Part shown: piece by piece, positions 10,347 through 18,462 of the stretch | How positions within the stretch are numbered: position 1 is the stretch's first letter | Layout of the letters: each line of letters starts with the position of its first letter | Assembly: GCA_023807065.1 (NCBI GenBank) | Contig: JAJJLU010003990.1 | Span: 1-21,347 of the forward strand | Origin: Isotricha intestinalis | Lineage: Eukaryota > Ciliophora > Litostomatea > Vestibuliferida > Isotrichidae | DNA length: 21,347 bases | Direction of reading: 5' to 3' | Notes under the pieces: generated by a model | Told to the model about the DNA's origin: nothing | Database searches by the model: none | Seen by the model: only the letters and a program-made list of their open reading frames with translations | Made by a program: the position numbers and the translations under genes

Positions 10347-12698
10347 ATGGGAAATGAATCAAATTCAAAATCAAAAAATTGCAATATTTTCCCAGATTTC
10401 ATATCATATGAAATATTGCATAAATATTCAGGAATAGAAGATGAAAATTTATTTAAAAATTACCTCCATTATATTTTTATGGACATTTCAAAATTTAATG
10501 AAAAACATAATAAAAAATTAATTGATAAATTAAGTTTTTATGATTTTATGAGTCTTCCTTTTTTTGTTTCAGAAAAGCTTTTCAATTCTTTTGATTCAAA
10601 TAATGATAATAATTTAGATGAAAATGAATTCATCAATAATTTAACAAAATTATACTGTGGAAATTTTTATGAAAGCGCGGAGATAATATTTAATTTATTA
10701 GATTATGATAAAGATGGTAAAATTCAAAAAGACGATGTAACTTTAATGCTTTGTTTTTTGCCTTTATCAACTAATGAAAAAGATAATAAAGAAAGTATTT
10801 TTTTAGAACAAAACAATTCCAGAAAAGAAATAGAAGAAATTATTAATAAAACTTTTAATAAATATAATGGAACATTAAAATTCAAACAATTTATTGAAGT
10901 CATTATGAATAAAAAAAGTGATGTTTATTTAGAATTAATTTGTTACTTTTATCAAATGAAACCTTTTAAAAAAGAAAATATTATTTTATTAAAAGATGAG
11001 CGCTCTGATAAATATAAAAATTTCAAATTAATAAATAAAGAAAATGAAAATGAAGAGAATAAAATTAAAATCAAATTATCAAAAAAAAACAGATTAGGTC
11101 CAGTAGAAACTTTTTTAAAAGATTATATTTTGAAGATAGAAAAAAAAGTTTTTAATGAAAAAAACAATCCCTTAATCAATCCAAATATAAGAATCTATAA
11201 TGCAGTTGATAGTATAGGAATATGTAAACAAAATTTAAATTTAAAATCATTTAATATTAAAACAAAGCCAAATTTAAGTTTTAATGATGGTATTTTTAAT
11301 AAAACAGAAAATAATTTTTCATCTTTTCAACATTCATTTCAAGAACAGAAAGGATATTCAAATACAAATTTTCTTAAAAAAAAATTAAATAATGATTGTA
11401 TAAATAATAATAATATATATAAAGATTATATTAACAATAAATATAAAGTAATTCATAATCAAAAAAATATAAATACTATATATAAAAAATTTTTAATTAA
11501 TGATTTTGAAGAAAGTAATAAAATGATTATAAATAGTTTACAAGAAAATATCAAAAAAAAGGAAATCAAATATGAGAATTGGATATATAAAATTTTAAAT
11601 AACTCAATTCAAAAAATTTATTTAATTCTTTTAAACAAAGATATATATTATTATGAAGACCAAACAAAAAAAAAATTTTTAGGTATGCATCATTTAAGTG
11701 ATTGTATAATAAATGAATCTTCAGAAAAAGATTATATTCAAATAGGACAAATCAAATATTACTCATTTTCAATTACATTTATTAATAAATCAAAAACAAG
11801 AAAATATTATTCTCCATACCTTGAAGTAGTTCAAAATTTAAATGAAAAAATAAAAAAAGTAATTGGTTGCATAAAATTTAATGATTATTATGAAATAAAA
11901 GAAAGATTAGGAAAAGGAATATTTGGAGAAGTAAAATTAGGAATAAATAAAAAAACAGGAAAAAAAGTAGCAATTAAAATAATCAATAAATTATCTTTAA
12001 TAAGAGAAGAAGATAAACAATTAATAAAAAGTGAAATAGATATAATGAAATTATGTAATCATCCAAATATAGTAAAATTATTAGATTATTTTGAAAATTC
12101 AGACAACTTTTATATAGTAATGGAATATATAAACGGAGGAACATTAAAAGAATATTTAAATAAACATTATTTTAATCTTTCAGAATATCAAATAGCAAAT
12201 ATTATAATTCAAATAGCAAATGGATTAAAATATTTACATAATTATGGTATAATTCATCGAGATTTAAAACCAGATAATATAATGTTAATGAATAATAATG
12301 ATAATATAGTAATTAAAATTATGGATTTTGGATTAAGTAAAATAGCAGGACCAAAAGAAGGTTTATTTGAAGGTTATGGTTCTTTAAGTTATGTTGCACC
12401 TGAAATTTTAAAGAAAGAACCTTATAATAAAGAAATTGATATTTGGAGTTTAGGAATTATTTTATATTATATGTTTGTTGGTCATTTTCCTTTTGAAGGT
12501 AATAAAGAAGAAATTATAGCTAAAAATATCATTTTTCAAGATTTAGTTTTTGAATTCGAAGAATGGGAAAATAGGAGTAAGAAAGTAATTAATTTAATTG
12601 AAAAAAGTTTGGAAAAAAAACCCTATAAAAGAATTAATATCGATGATTTTCTGAAACATCCATGGATTAAAAATAATTTAAATAAAAAATTGCTGTAA
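10347..12698 (+). CDS. Calcium-regulated Ser/Thr kinase: EF-hands, PH domain, kinase (CDPK7-like)
   Basis: A 783-residue protein. It starts MGNESNSKSK, a good N-myristoylation signal with Gly2, suggesting membrane attachment. Two canonical EF-hand loops follow, at 83-94 (Asp83, Asn85, Asp87, Asn89, Asp91, Glu94) and 119-130 (Asp119, Asp121, Asp123, Lys125, Asp130), with a weaker EF-like helix pair near 160-185. After a long Asn/Lys-rich linker, residues about 410-508 look like a PH domain ('IQKIYLILLNKDIYYYED', 'HHLSDCI'). The kinase domain occupies about 514-778: glycine loop 'GKGIFGEV' (522-529), Lys544, 'HRDLKPDN' (637-644), DFG Asp660, 'APE' 684-686. All catalytic residues are present, so it should be active. 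The order EF-hand/PH/kinase matches what I recall of apicomplexan CDPK7 rather than plant CDPKs, whose EF-hands are C-terminal. The gene ends in tandem TAA TAA. Confidence 0.9.
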   Translation: MGNESNSKSKNCNIFPDFISYEILHKYSGIEDENLFKNYLHYIFMDISKFNEKHNKKLIDKLSFYDFMSLPFFVSEKLFNSFDSNNDNNLDENEFINNLTKLYCGNFYESAEIIFNLLDYDKDGKIQKDDVTLMLCFLPLSTNEKDNKESIFLEQNNSRKEIEEIINKTFNKYNGTLKFKQFIEVIMNKKSDVYLELICYFYQMKPFKKENIILLKDERSDKYKNFKLINKENENEENKIKIKLSKKNRLGPVETFLKDYILKIEKKVFNEKNNPLINPNIRIYNAVDSIGICKQNLNLKSFNIKTKPNLSFNDGIFNKTENNFSSFQHSFQEQKGYSNTNFLKKKLNNDCINNNNIYKDYINNKYKVIHNQKNINTIYKKFLINDFEESNKMIINSLQENIKKKEIKYENWIYKILNNSIQKIYLILLNKDIYYYEDQTKKKFLGMHHLSDCIINESSEKDYIQIGQIKYYSFSITFINKSKTRKYYSPYLEVVQNLNEKIKKVIGCIKFNDYYEIKERLGKGIFGEVKLGINKKTGKKVAIKIINKLSLIREEDKQLIKSEIDIMKLCNHPNIVKLLDYFENSDNFYIVMEYINGGTLKEYLNKHYFNLSEYQIANIIIQIANGLKYLHNYGIIHRDLKPDNIMLMNNNDNIVIKIMDFGLSKIAGPKEGLFEGYGSLSYVAPEILKKEPYNKEIDIWSLGIILYYMFVGHFPFEGNKEEIIAKNIIFQDLVFEFEEWENRSKKVINLIEKSLEKKPYKRINIDDFLKHPWIKNNLNKKLL

Positions 12699-13217
12699 TA
12701 AAAATTCTTATGTTTTGTTAATTAATTTTAATATTGATGTTTTTGTAAATCAATATTTTTGTTTATATATAGCTTTTGTATTTTCTATGAGAAGTCTTAA
12801 ATTAACTTAATTGTAATGATTTATATAGATATTAAGTATTCGTTAAGATTTGTAATATTAATGGAGTATTTTTTAAAAGATTTAAATATTTTAAATTGTA
12901 TGAATTAATTAATAATTATTAACCAAAAGTGTATTAAATTTGTTTTAATATATAATATTTAAAAAATTTGAAAACCTCTTAAATATATTATGAAATTATT
13001 TAATTTAAAATTATAATAAGAAGAAATTATTTTATAATAATATATAGATAAAATCAATTAATTTATTAAATGAATATTCAATAATATTATAAAATGTGTA
13101 GTAAAATTTATTATGTGTAAAAAATATTAAAATTATTTTTCCATTCAATTTTTCAAATTTAATTGAATCATATTTTAATTTTAACATATTTTATCAAAGA
13201 AAAAATATTTTGATTTT
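12699..13217. other. Convergent intergenic region, nothing identified
   Basis: About 520 bases of A/T-rich sequence lie between the 3' ends of the kinase gene (+) and the R-SNARE gene (-). Both genes presumably terminate here. I saw no coding remnant, RNA gene or long repeat. Confidence 0.6.
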
Positions 13218-13871
13218 TTAATTTTTTTTGACAGAGGTCGAATCATTTTTTTTATAAAAATTTTTATAAAGATTACGGAAATAAAAGATAAGAGCAAAAA
13301 TTACTATTATAAAAATCAATATTAATAAATATCTATTTCTTCTTTGTTTTTTAAATTTATTTCTTGTTCTTAATTTTAATTCAACAGAATTATTTTTTAA
13401 ATCATTAGATTTTTCATTTATTTTATTAATCAAAGCATCTTTTTCTAAAGATTCTTCTAATTGAGTTCTCTTTTCTTCAATTATCGAATTTAATTTATTA
13501 TTTAATTTATCAAATTTATTTTCAGAATACTTTTCTTTATATTGTATCATTTTTTCTCTGAGCATTTGAGCACATTTTACAGAAAAGAATTTTTTTTCTT
13601 TTGAATTTTTTAATTTTTTAAATTCTTGATTAATTTGTTGTAAAAACAATAATACTTTTTCATTATCTTGTGAAGAATGAGTAATAGTACAAAAAGTATA
13701 TTGTTCTTGATTATAAAAATAAAAATCATAATTTAAATATGGAACAACATAAAATTCAATTGGTTGTTTATTTGCATTTAATATCTTTTTCATCATTGAA
13801 CTAAAGTCTCCCATTTCTTCACTATACTCTGATATTGTTTTAGAAGAATGAATTATACATGAATAAATCAT
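13218..13871 (-). CDS. Longin-type R-SNARE (VAMP7/Ykt6-like) with Lys at the zero layer
   Basis: A 217-residue tail-anchored protein. Residues 1 to about 87 look like a longin fold: 'MIYSCIIH' first strand, 'FYVVPYLNYDFYFY' and 'YTFCTITHS' strands, 'VLLFLQQINQEF' helix. A SNARE coiled coil spans about 120-178, and a single hydrophobic helix at 181-198 anchors the C terminus, leaving a short basic tail. The stretch 'SLEKDALINKINEKSNDL' aligns without gaps to the R-SNARE core 'LLERGEKLDDLVSKSEVL' as I recall it from Ykt6. This puts Lys144 at the position of the signature zero-layer Arg, a conservative but uncommon change. The expected role is vesicle fusion in the endolysosomal or late secretory pathway. 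The start ATG opens the longin strand directly, supporting the chosen start. Confidence 0.85.
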   Translation of the reverse strand: MIYSCIIHSSKTISEYSEEMGDFSSMMKKILNANKQPIEFYVVPYLNYDFYFYNQEQYTFCTITHSSQDNEKVLLFLQQINQEFKKLKNSKEKKFFSVKCAQMLREKMIQYKEKYSENKFDKLNNKLNSIIEEKRTQLEESLEKDALINKINEKSNDLKNNSVELKLRTRNKFKKQRRNRYLLILIFIIVIFALIFYFRNLYKNFYKKNDSTSVKKN

Positions 13872-13996
13872 TTTTCAATAATTGAATTAAAAAAATAAAA
13901 TTATTAATTATTTTTTTATATATATTAGAAAGTAATATCAAATAATTTCAAAAAATTATCAATTAATTAATTTATGATTTAAAACCATTTATTTTT

Positions 13997-14020
13997 AACT
14001 AAAAAAATTTTTTTTTAGTT
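13997..14020. repeat. A/T palindrome
   Basis: The sequence 'aactaaaaaaa' is followed immediately by its inverted complement ending in 'ttttttttagtt', an almost perfect 24-base palindrome. It lies between the R-SNARE gene and the decayed gene at 14010-14423. Given the A/T richness it may be chance. It has no T-run context that would mark it as a terminator in a eukaryote. Confidence 0.4.
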
Positions 14021-14423
14021 TTTCGGTTTTTTGTTTCAACCTTTATTTTTTTTCTTTAAAATTTATTTTTATTATCACAATTTAAAGTTAGTAATTTTTA
14101 TATTGCAAATTTTCTCTTCTTAAAAGGTTTTCTAATTTATTAATTTTTCCTTCTAATACTTATTCATTTTTTTTAACTTTTTATTTTCTCTAAAAAAAAA
14201 TTTTAAATTTGTATTATAGAATAATCATCAGAGATAAGGTAGAAGGATTATTAAAGACTGAAACAACTTCTCTCTATAATTAGAATCAATACTAGTAATA
14301 ATAGCAACATCACTTATAATAAATTCTACTATTGATTCACGTTTTTCAAATTTTTTTCAGAGTTTCTTTATCTCTTATTATTATAAATTCAATTGAGTAT
14401 CCTTCTTTATGATTTTTATTTTA
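14010..14423 (-). pseudogene. Decayed gene with coiled-coil 3' part, unknown product
   Basis: On the minus strand, 'HKEGYSIEFIIIRDKETLKK' (about 14355-14418) shifts frame into 'RESIVEFIISDVAIITSID' then 'SNYREKLFQSL' (about 14255-14345). After more breaks comes a coiled-coil part, 'EGKINKLENLLRRENLQ' and 'RLKQKTEKLKKN' (about 14025-14145). In the coiled-coil frame the stops are TAA where Gln fits: before 'VLEGK', after 'QYKNY', and before 'RLKQK'. I do not recognise the family with confidence; a motor or membrane-trafficking protein is conceivable but unproven. Confidence 0.45.
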
Positions 14424-14506
14424 AATATTTTTTTATTAGGATTTGTTTTTTTTTAATTATTTGAAAATTACAATTACTGAAATTTTAAGTTTTAAATTTT
14501 AATTAA

Positions 14507-14878
14507 ATGAAAGAAAATTTTCAAGATGATAATAATTCTATTAGTTCTATTTCTAGTTATAATAATTCTATTTTAGATAAAGAAAAAGATTCAATAAATA
14601 AGTCCTTACAAACAAACTTATCCCCTCAAGAAAATAGCAATATAAATAATTTTGAATTAGGTAATAATATATTTACACAATTACCAAATATTATGAAGCC
14701 AAAAAATTTTACTAAAAAAAATAAAATGTCTTCAGTATCTTCTTCTTGTAGTTTAAATGGAGATAAATATAGTTTAAATTCAATGGAGGAAGAAAAAAGA
14801 AATTTCATTGTAAATGATTTTATTCCAATAAATACGACAATCTGGAATAAAACTATTGATTTTTTTGTTAATTGGTAA
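14507..14878 (+). CDS. Hypothetical Ser/Asn-rich protein, possibly a 5' gene fragment
   Basis: A 123-codon frame from ATG to TAA TAA. It is rich in Ser and Asn (for example 'SISSISSYNNSI', 'SSVSSSCSLNGD') with no membrane helix, and ends abruptly in 'IWNKTIDFFVNW'. Low-complexity starts like this are common at the N termini of regulatory proteins in A/T-rich protists. It lies about 100 bases upstream of the left border of the first duplicated block. It could therefore be the 5' part of a gene cut by the rearrangement, or a short gene in its own right. No family is recognised. Confidence 0.4.
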   Translation: MKENFQDDNNSISSISSYNNSILDKEKDSINKSLQTNLSPQENSNINNFELGNNIFTQLPNIMKPKNFTKKNKMSSVSSSCSLNGDKYSLNSMEEEKRNFIVNDFIPINTTIWNKTIDFFVNW

Positions 14879-14973
14879 TAAATAAAATTAATTATTAAAA
14901 ATTTTTGAAAACAATTATAAAACAATAATGAAAATAATTAATTAGTTTAGTATAAAAATTAAAAATTCTTTTC

Positions 14974-15157
14974 AAAGAAATCTAGAAAAAAAAAGACAGA
15001 TAATCCTAAAGTTAAATTTGTTATTGATATTATTAATATTCAAAATAATGATTCTGATAAAGAAACTAATTTTCATTCTAAACAAGATAAAAAAGAATTA
15101 ATAGATGATGATGATGAAAGAATAATTGTTTCATCTTGTAATAATGATGTTGAATAA
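14974..15157 (+). pseudogene. 3' fragment of the lysine-rich gene, duplicate copy
   Basis: Identical to 18279-18462 and in the frame that encodes 'KKSRKKKTDNPK' to 'SSCNNDVE' then TAA. Upstream of 14974 the sequence is unrelated to copy 2 and the frame is closed by many stops, so this copy has lost its 5' part. It is a truncated remnant made by the duplication. Confidence 0.6.
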
Positions 15158-16788
15158 TTGTTTAAAGAAAAAAAATATAAATTAATTTTTGAGAGAATAA
15201 GATTTTTTCAACTTAAAAAGAGTGCTTTTATTTTAAATTTTTATATTTTTTATATTTATCAATGAAATTAATACGATTATTTTAGATATATATTATTTAA
15301 TAAATATCAAAATATAACATAATAATAATAAATATACTTTATATTTTTATTTATTTAGTTTAGATAATTCCATTTGCAACTAATTTTCTAAAAGCATTAT
15401 CAATAAATTCATCTTTCATAATAGCTTCATTAGCGCTTTGTGTATTTTCTTATAAATCTTTAAATAATTGTCTTTAATTAAAGCTTGAATTTCAGGATCA
15501 ACATAAGCATGTTTAACTCTTTCTTCATCATTTTTTCTAGATCTAAATTGAACAGCAGTCATTACTTTCATTTCAATATTTTTTATTTTTTGAACTTCAG
15601 GGAATGATTTTTTTGCTTTATCACAACATTCAAGAGCTTTATGATATTCTTCCATTAATAAACGATAATTTGCTTTTTTTTGATATGATTTAATATTATT
15701 TGTACTTTAATAGCTGAAGGAAAATTCCATTAATTTAATAAAACAACTTGCTCTATTTGTATAATATTTAGTTAATTTGGGATTACGTTTAATAGCTTCA
15801 TTATAAATTTTTAATGCATCTGGAATTTTACCTGATTTATATAATTCATTTGCTTTTTGATTTTCTTGTTCTGCTATTTCACTATTTATATAAGCTTCTT
15901 CTTCTATTTTTAATTTTATTTTTTAAACTTCTTTTAATGCTTGTTTAATATGAAAATCTAGTTTTTCCATTAAACTATCTTAAAATGCTTTTATACTTTC
16001 ATCTAATTTTTTTTCATTTTCATATGCTTATTCTATTATTCCAAACGCTGTTAATCTTCTTTCAAAATCAGTTGTTTTTTCAGCCACATATTTACATAAT
16101 TCAATTGCTTTATCATAATCTTTTTTTTCTATATAACATCTTGCCATATTTAAATAATACAATATTTCTTTTGGATATAATTCTTTTTCTTCTTCATAAA
16201 ATTTAATAGCTTAATTAAAATTTTTCTTTTTATATTGTTCATTACCTTTTAAGTTTATTTTATCTGCTTTTTTATGATTATCAAATTCTTTTTTTTCTTC
16301 TTCTGACATTGCGTTATATTTATCTTCTTCTTCTTTTCTTTCTTTTTGTGCTTTAAGAGCATCTTCATTCATTTTAGTCATGTCAATTCCATTTAAAACA
16401 CTAAAAACATCCATGAATCTCGGATCAGTATGCAATAATTGAAATAATATTTTTTGATCTTTCAGAGCAAAAACTAATAAATTTTTAAATTTTGGGTCAG
16501 TCATTAATCTTACTGTTCTTAGATCAGTAAATAATTAAGGATAATTTTTTAAAAATATATTATTTACTTCTGCTTCTATTTCATCTATTGTTTGTTTTAA
16601 TTGAACATTTTCTGGTTCTTTTTCTAATCCTGCTTTAAATGTTGATAATACTTCATTTATTCTTCCTAATCCTTTTAATGCTGAGTCTTTTCTTAAATAA
16701 GTTTTTCTATATGAAGATTTTAATCCTATTACTTTTTCTGCATCTTTTAATGTTCATCAAATTTTTGTAAATTTGAATGTAAAATTGG
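14974..16788. repeat. Duplicated block, copy 1
   Basis: Matches 18279-20113 at a spacing of 3305 bases. From 14974 to about 16590 I found no difference from copy 2 when reading the lines against each other. From about 16591 onward the copies differ by around seven substitutions, a 1-base indel, and about 21 bases present only in copy 2. The left border cuts into a lysine-rich coding frame that is longer in copy 2. On the right, this copy continues into the STI1 start region that copy 2 lacks. Confidence 0.95.
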
Positions 16789-16902
16789 TTCATTTGGTTC
16801 TATTGCTTTTGACTAACATTCTGCTGCTTCTGAATATTTTTTTTCTTTTACTAAACCATTTCCTTTTTCTTTCCGTTCTTTTGCTGATGTTGGTTCTGTC
16901 AT
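15351..16902 (-). pseudogene. STI1: STI1/HOP (Hsp70-Hsp90 organising protein) pseudogene, copy 1
   Basis: STI1/HOP is a TPR co-chaperone that hands clients from Hsp70 to Hsp90. The remnant keeps family order: TPR1 start 'KERKEKGNGLVKEKKYSEA', the DP1-like 'LMTDPKFKNLLVFALKD', TPR2A ('KINLKGNEQYKKKNF', 'YLNMARCYIEKKDYDKAIEL'), TPR2B ('DALKIYNEAIKRNPK', 'YYTNRASCFIKLMEF') and DP2 ending 'FIDNAFRKLVANGII'. It is broken by loss of about 7 residues in TPR1, a 1-base deletion near 16749, a frameshift plus deletion in TPR2B near 15700, and seven or eight in-frame TAA/TAG codons. All of these stops sit where Gln is natural, for example 'KNF-N-stop-AIKF', 'KAF-stop-DSL', 'KEV-stop-KIK' and 'KDL-stop-ENT'. 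About 16 other Gln codons remain CAA. The stop after 'NGII' may also be a former Gln, since the family usually ends two or three residues later. Confidence 0.9.
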
Positions 16903-17217
16903 ATAATTTTAAATAATATATATTATTATTCTTTTTTTAATAATTTTTAGTTTAAACTTTTTTTCTAAAATTAAAAAGTTTTATAGTAGAATTACATTTT
17001 ATAATTAATATTTAATTATATATTTATTTTTATATATTTATATTATATTTTTTACATTTATATATTTTAATTATTTATTTGTTTTAATTATTATTAATTA
17101 TTTTATTAATCATTTATCAAACAAAGTGAAAAATAAATTAAAATTATATAAGATTAAACATTATTTTTTTCCAAAAGCTATATAATACCAAAGGAATTAT
17201 AAATAATTAATTTGGAA
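16903..17217. other. Divergent intergenic region, nothing identified
   Basis: This lies between the start of the STI1 pseudogene (-) and the 61-codon frame (+). It is almost pure A/T, and no coding remnant or RNA gene was seen. It would be the shared upstream region of both if either is transcribed. Confidence 0.5.
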
Positions 17218-17403
17218 ATGTCTGATAAAGATGATAAACCTACACCATGTTGGTATACTGGAGGAGTTTGGTATGATGCTGACTCAAAGCCTGTAAAAAG
17301 AGATGATGACCAAAAGCCTACTATTATAATAGGACAAATAAATCCTGAAGAAACTCCTCTTTTGAAATTTATTCTAGATGTATTCTCTGAATCCTCAGGT
17401 TAA
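17218..17403 (+). CDS. Hypothetical small protein (61 codons)
   Basis: From ATG at 17218 this encodes an acidic peptide with 'CWYTGGVWYDADSKPVKRDD' followed by 'QKPTIIIGQINPEETPLLKF' and ending 'DVFSESSG'. Two Trp, several Pro and Gly, and a visibly higher G+C than the surroundings make it unlike random A/T sequence. It has no signal peptide, membrane helix or Cys pair. It is bounded by TAA and flanked by noncoding sequence. It could be a real short gene or an unbroken piece of a larger, otherwise lost one. I do not recognise the family. Confidence 0.5.
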   Translation: MSDKDDKPTPCWYTGGVWYDADSKPVKRDDDQKPTIIIGQINPEETPLLKFILDVFSESSG

Positions 17404-17739
17404 ATAATATTATTTTTAAGAGTTATTATCTTATTATTAAAGAACTATTATAAAATTTTTATTTTTTGAATAAATATAAAAATCTAAAATAAAATACTTA
17501 TCCACTGACAATTAGATTAATTACATTTTGATATATTAAAATAATTTTTATCATTTCGTATCTAAATAATTATCAAAGAATAAGCCAAAAGATTGCATTA
17601 TTTGCCCTTTTTAAAAAGTTAAATAAACTAAATTAAATAAAATATCTCCTAAAATATAATTTCTATTTTTATGTATGTGTTGTGTATATCATATAATTTT
17701 TATTTATTACATAATTATAAGTTAATTATTTTGGAATTT

Positions 17740-18140
17740 CGTTAAAATTACCTATTAAAAAATAGGAATTTTTGCTTTTATTTTATATTCTTTGTCTTTA
17801 TTTTTGGAAATATTATGAATAATATCATAATTAAAAGAATTTTATGAATTAACTTGTTTTTTAGAATTTACTTGAATCAATAATTTATTATCAATTAAAA
17901 ATATACCTGATAGAATATATGAATAGAAAAAAAGCTTGTGATATATTTCTTGAATATAATAACAAAATTAAGGTATCAATAAAGAATTTAAATATTCTTT
18001 TACAAATGAATATTTCACAAAAAAACTTCTTATTCAAGGGAATATTAATTTAGATTATTATAAAAATTTCATTAATTATATTGGAAATACTAATTTTCTA
18101 ATTTTTATTTTACAAAAAAAGTAAAAGAATTTTAAGAAAA
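17740..18140 (+). pseudogene. Decayed coding sequence, unknown product
   Basis: Coherent peptides occur in shifting forward frames: 'FYELTCFLEFT' (about 17841-17873), 'EYMNRKKACDIFLEYNNKIK' (about 17918-17976), and 'TNEYFTKKLLIQGNINLDYY' then 'KNFINYIGNTNFLIFILQKK' (about 18002-18121). The last frame is open for about 40 codons with a TAA at a plausible Gln. At least two frameshifts separate the parts. Nearby at 17751-17768 is a small A/T-rich inverted repeat (cctatt/aatagg). The stretch 17404-17740 shows nothing. Confidence 0.4.
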
Positions 18141-18147
18141 TTAACAA

Positions 18148-18462
18148 ATGATTATAAAAATTATTTATTTCAAAAAAAAAACTAAAAGACAAAAAACCGT
18201 TTCAATTCATAAAGTAAATTTTAAAAATGAAGATAACACACATAAAAATTGTATTTCAAGTAAAGGAATAGTTAAAGTAAAGAAATCTAGAAAAAAAAAG
18301 ACAGATAATCCTAAAGTTAAATTTGTTATTGATATTATTAATATTCAAAATAATGATTCTGATAAAGAAACTAATTTTCATTCTAAACAAGATAAAAAAG
18401 AATTAATAGATGATGATGATGAAAGAATAATTGTTTCATCTTGTAATAATGATGTTGAATAA
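18148..18462 (+). CDS. Lysine-rich hypothetical protein or 3' gene fragment
   Basis: A 104-codon frame with two basic clusters ('FKKKTKRQK', 'KKSRKKKTDNPK') that resemble nuclear localisation signals, then an acidic stretch 'DDDDERIIVSS'. The frame upstream of the ATG is interrupted mainly by TAA codons, so the start may be inside a once longer gene. Its last 61 codons lie in the duplicated block and are repeated at 14974-15157. It converges on the STI1 pseudogene. No family is recognised, and real expression is uncertain. Confidence 0.35.
   Translation: MIIKIIYFKKKTKRQKTVSIHKVNFKNEDNTHKNCISSKGIVKVKKSRKKKTDNPKVKFVIDIINIQNNDSDKETNFHSKQDKKELIDDDDERIIVSSCNNDVE

Noticed and set aside
1061..12698. 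Reading the whole window with the ciliate code (TAA/TAG = Gln).
   Set aside because: The intact genes never use TAA or TAG internally despite about 100 Gln codons, and they end in TAA exactly where their families should end. Only the decayed genes would benefit.
14507..15157. Joining the Ser/Asn-rich frame to the duplicated lysine-rich 3' fragment as one gene, since they share a reading frame.
   Set aside because: The roughly 30 codons between them hold about eight stops of all three types, as many as or more than chance would give, and copy 2 has unrelated sequence upstream of the same fragment.
15985..16206. Forward open frames at 15985-16206 and 19290-19511.
   Set aside because: Antisense shadows of the STI1 pseudogene, made of Leu/Phe/Ile from its A/T-rich complement.
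15351..16902. Treating the STI1 breaks as tiny introns.
   Set aside because: No GT...AG segment restores the frame and the missing residues. The TPR2B break lacks about ten or more family residues, and the other is a single missing base.
17212..17217. TTG at 17212 as the start of the small 61-codon gene.
   Set aside because: An ATG lies two codons downstream, and TTG starts are not expected in a nuclear eukaryotic gene.
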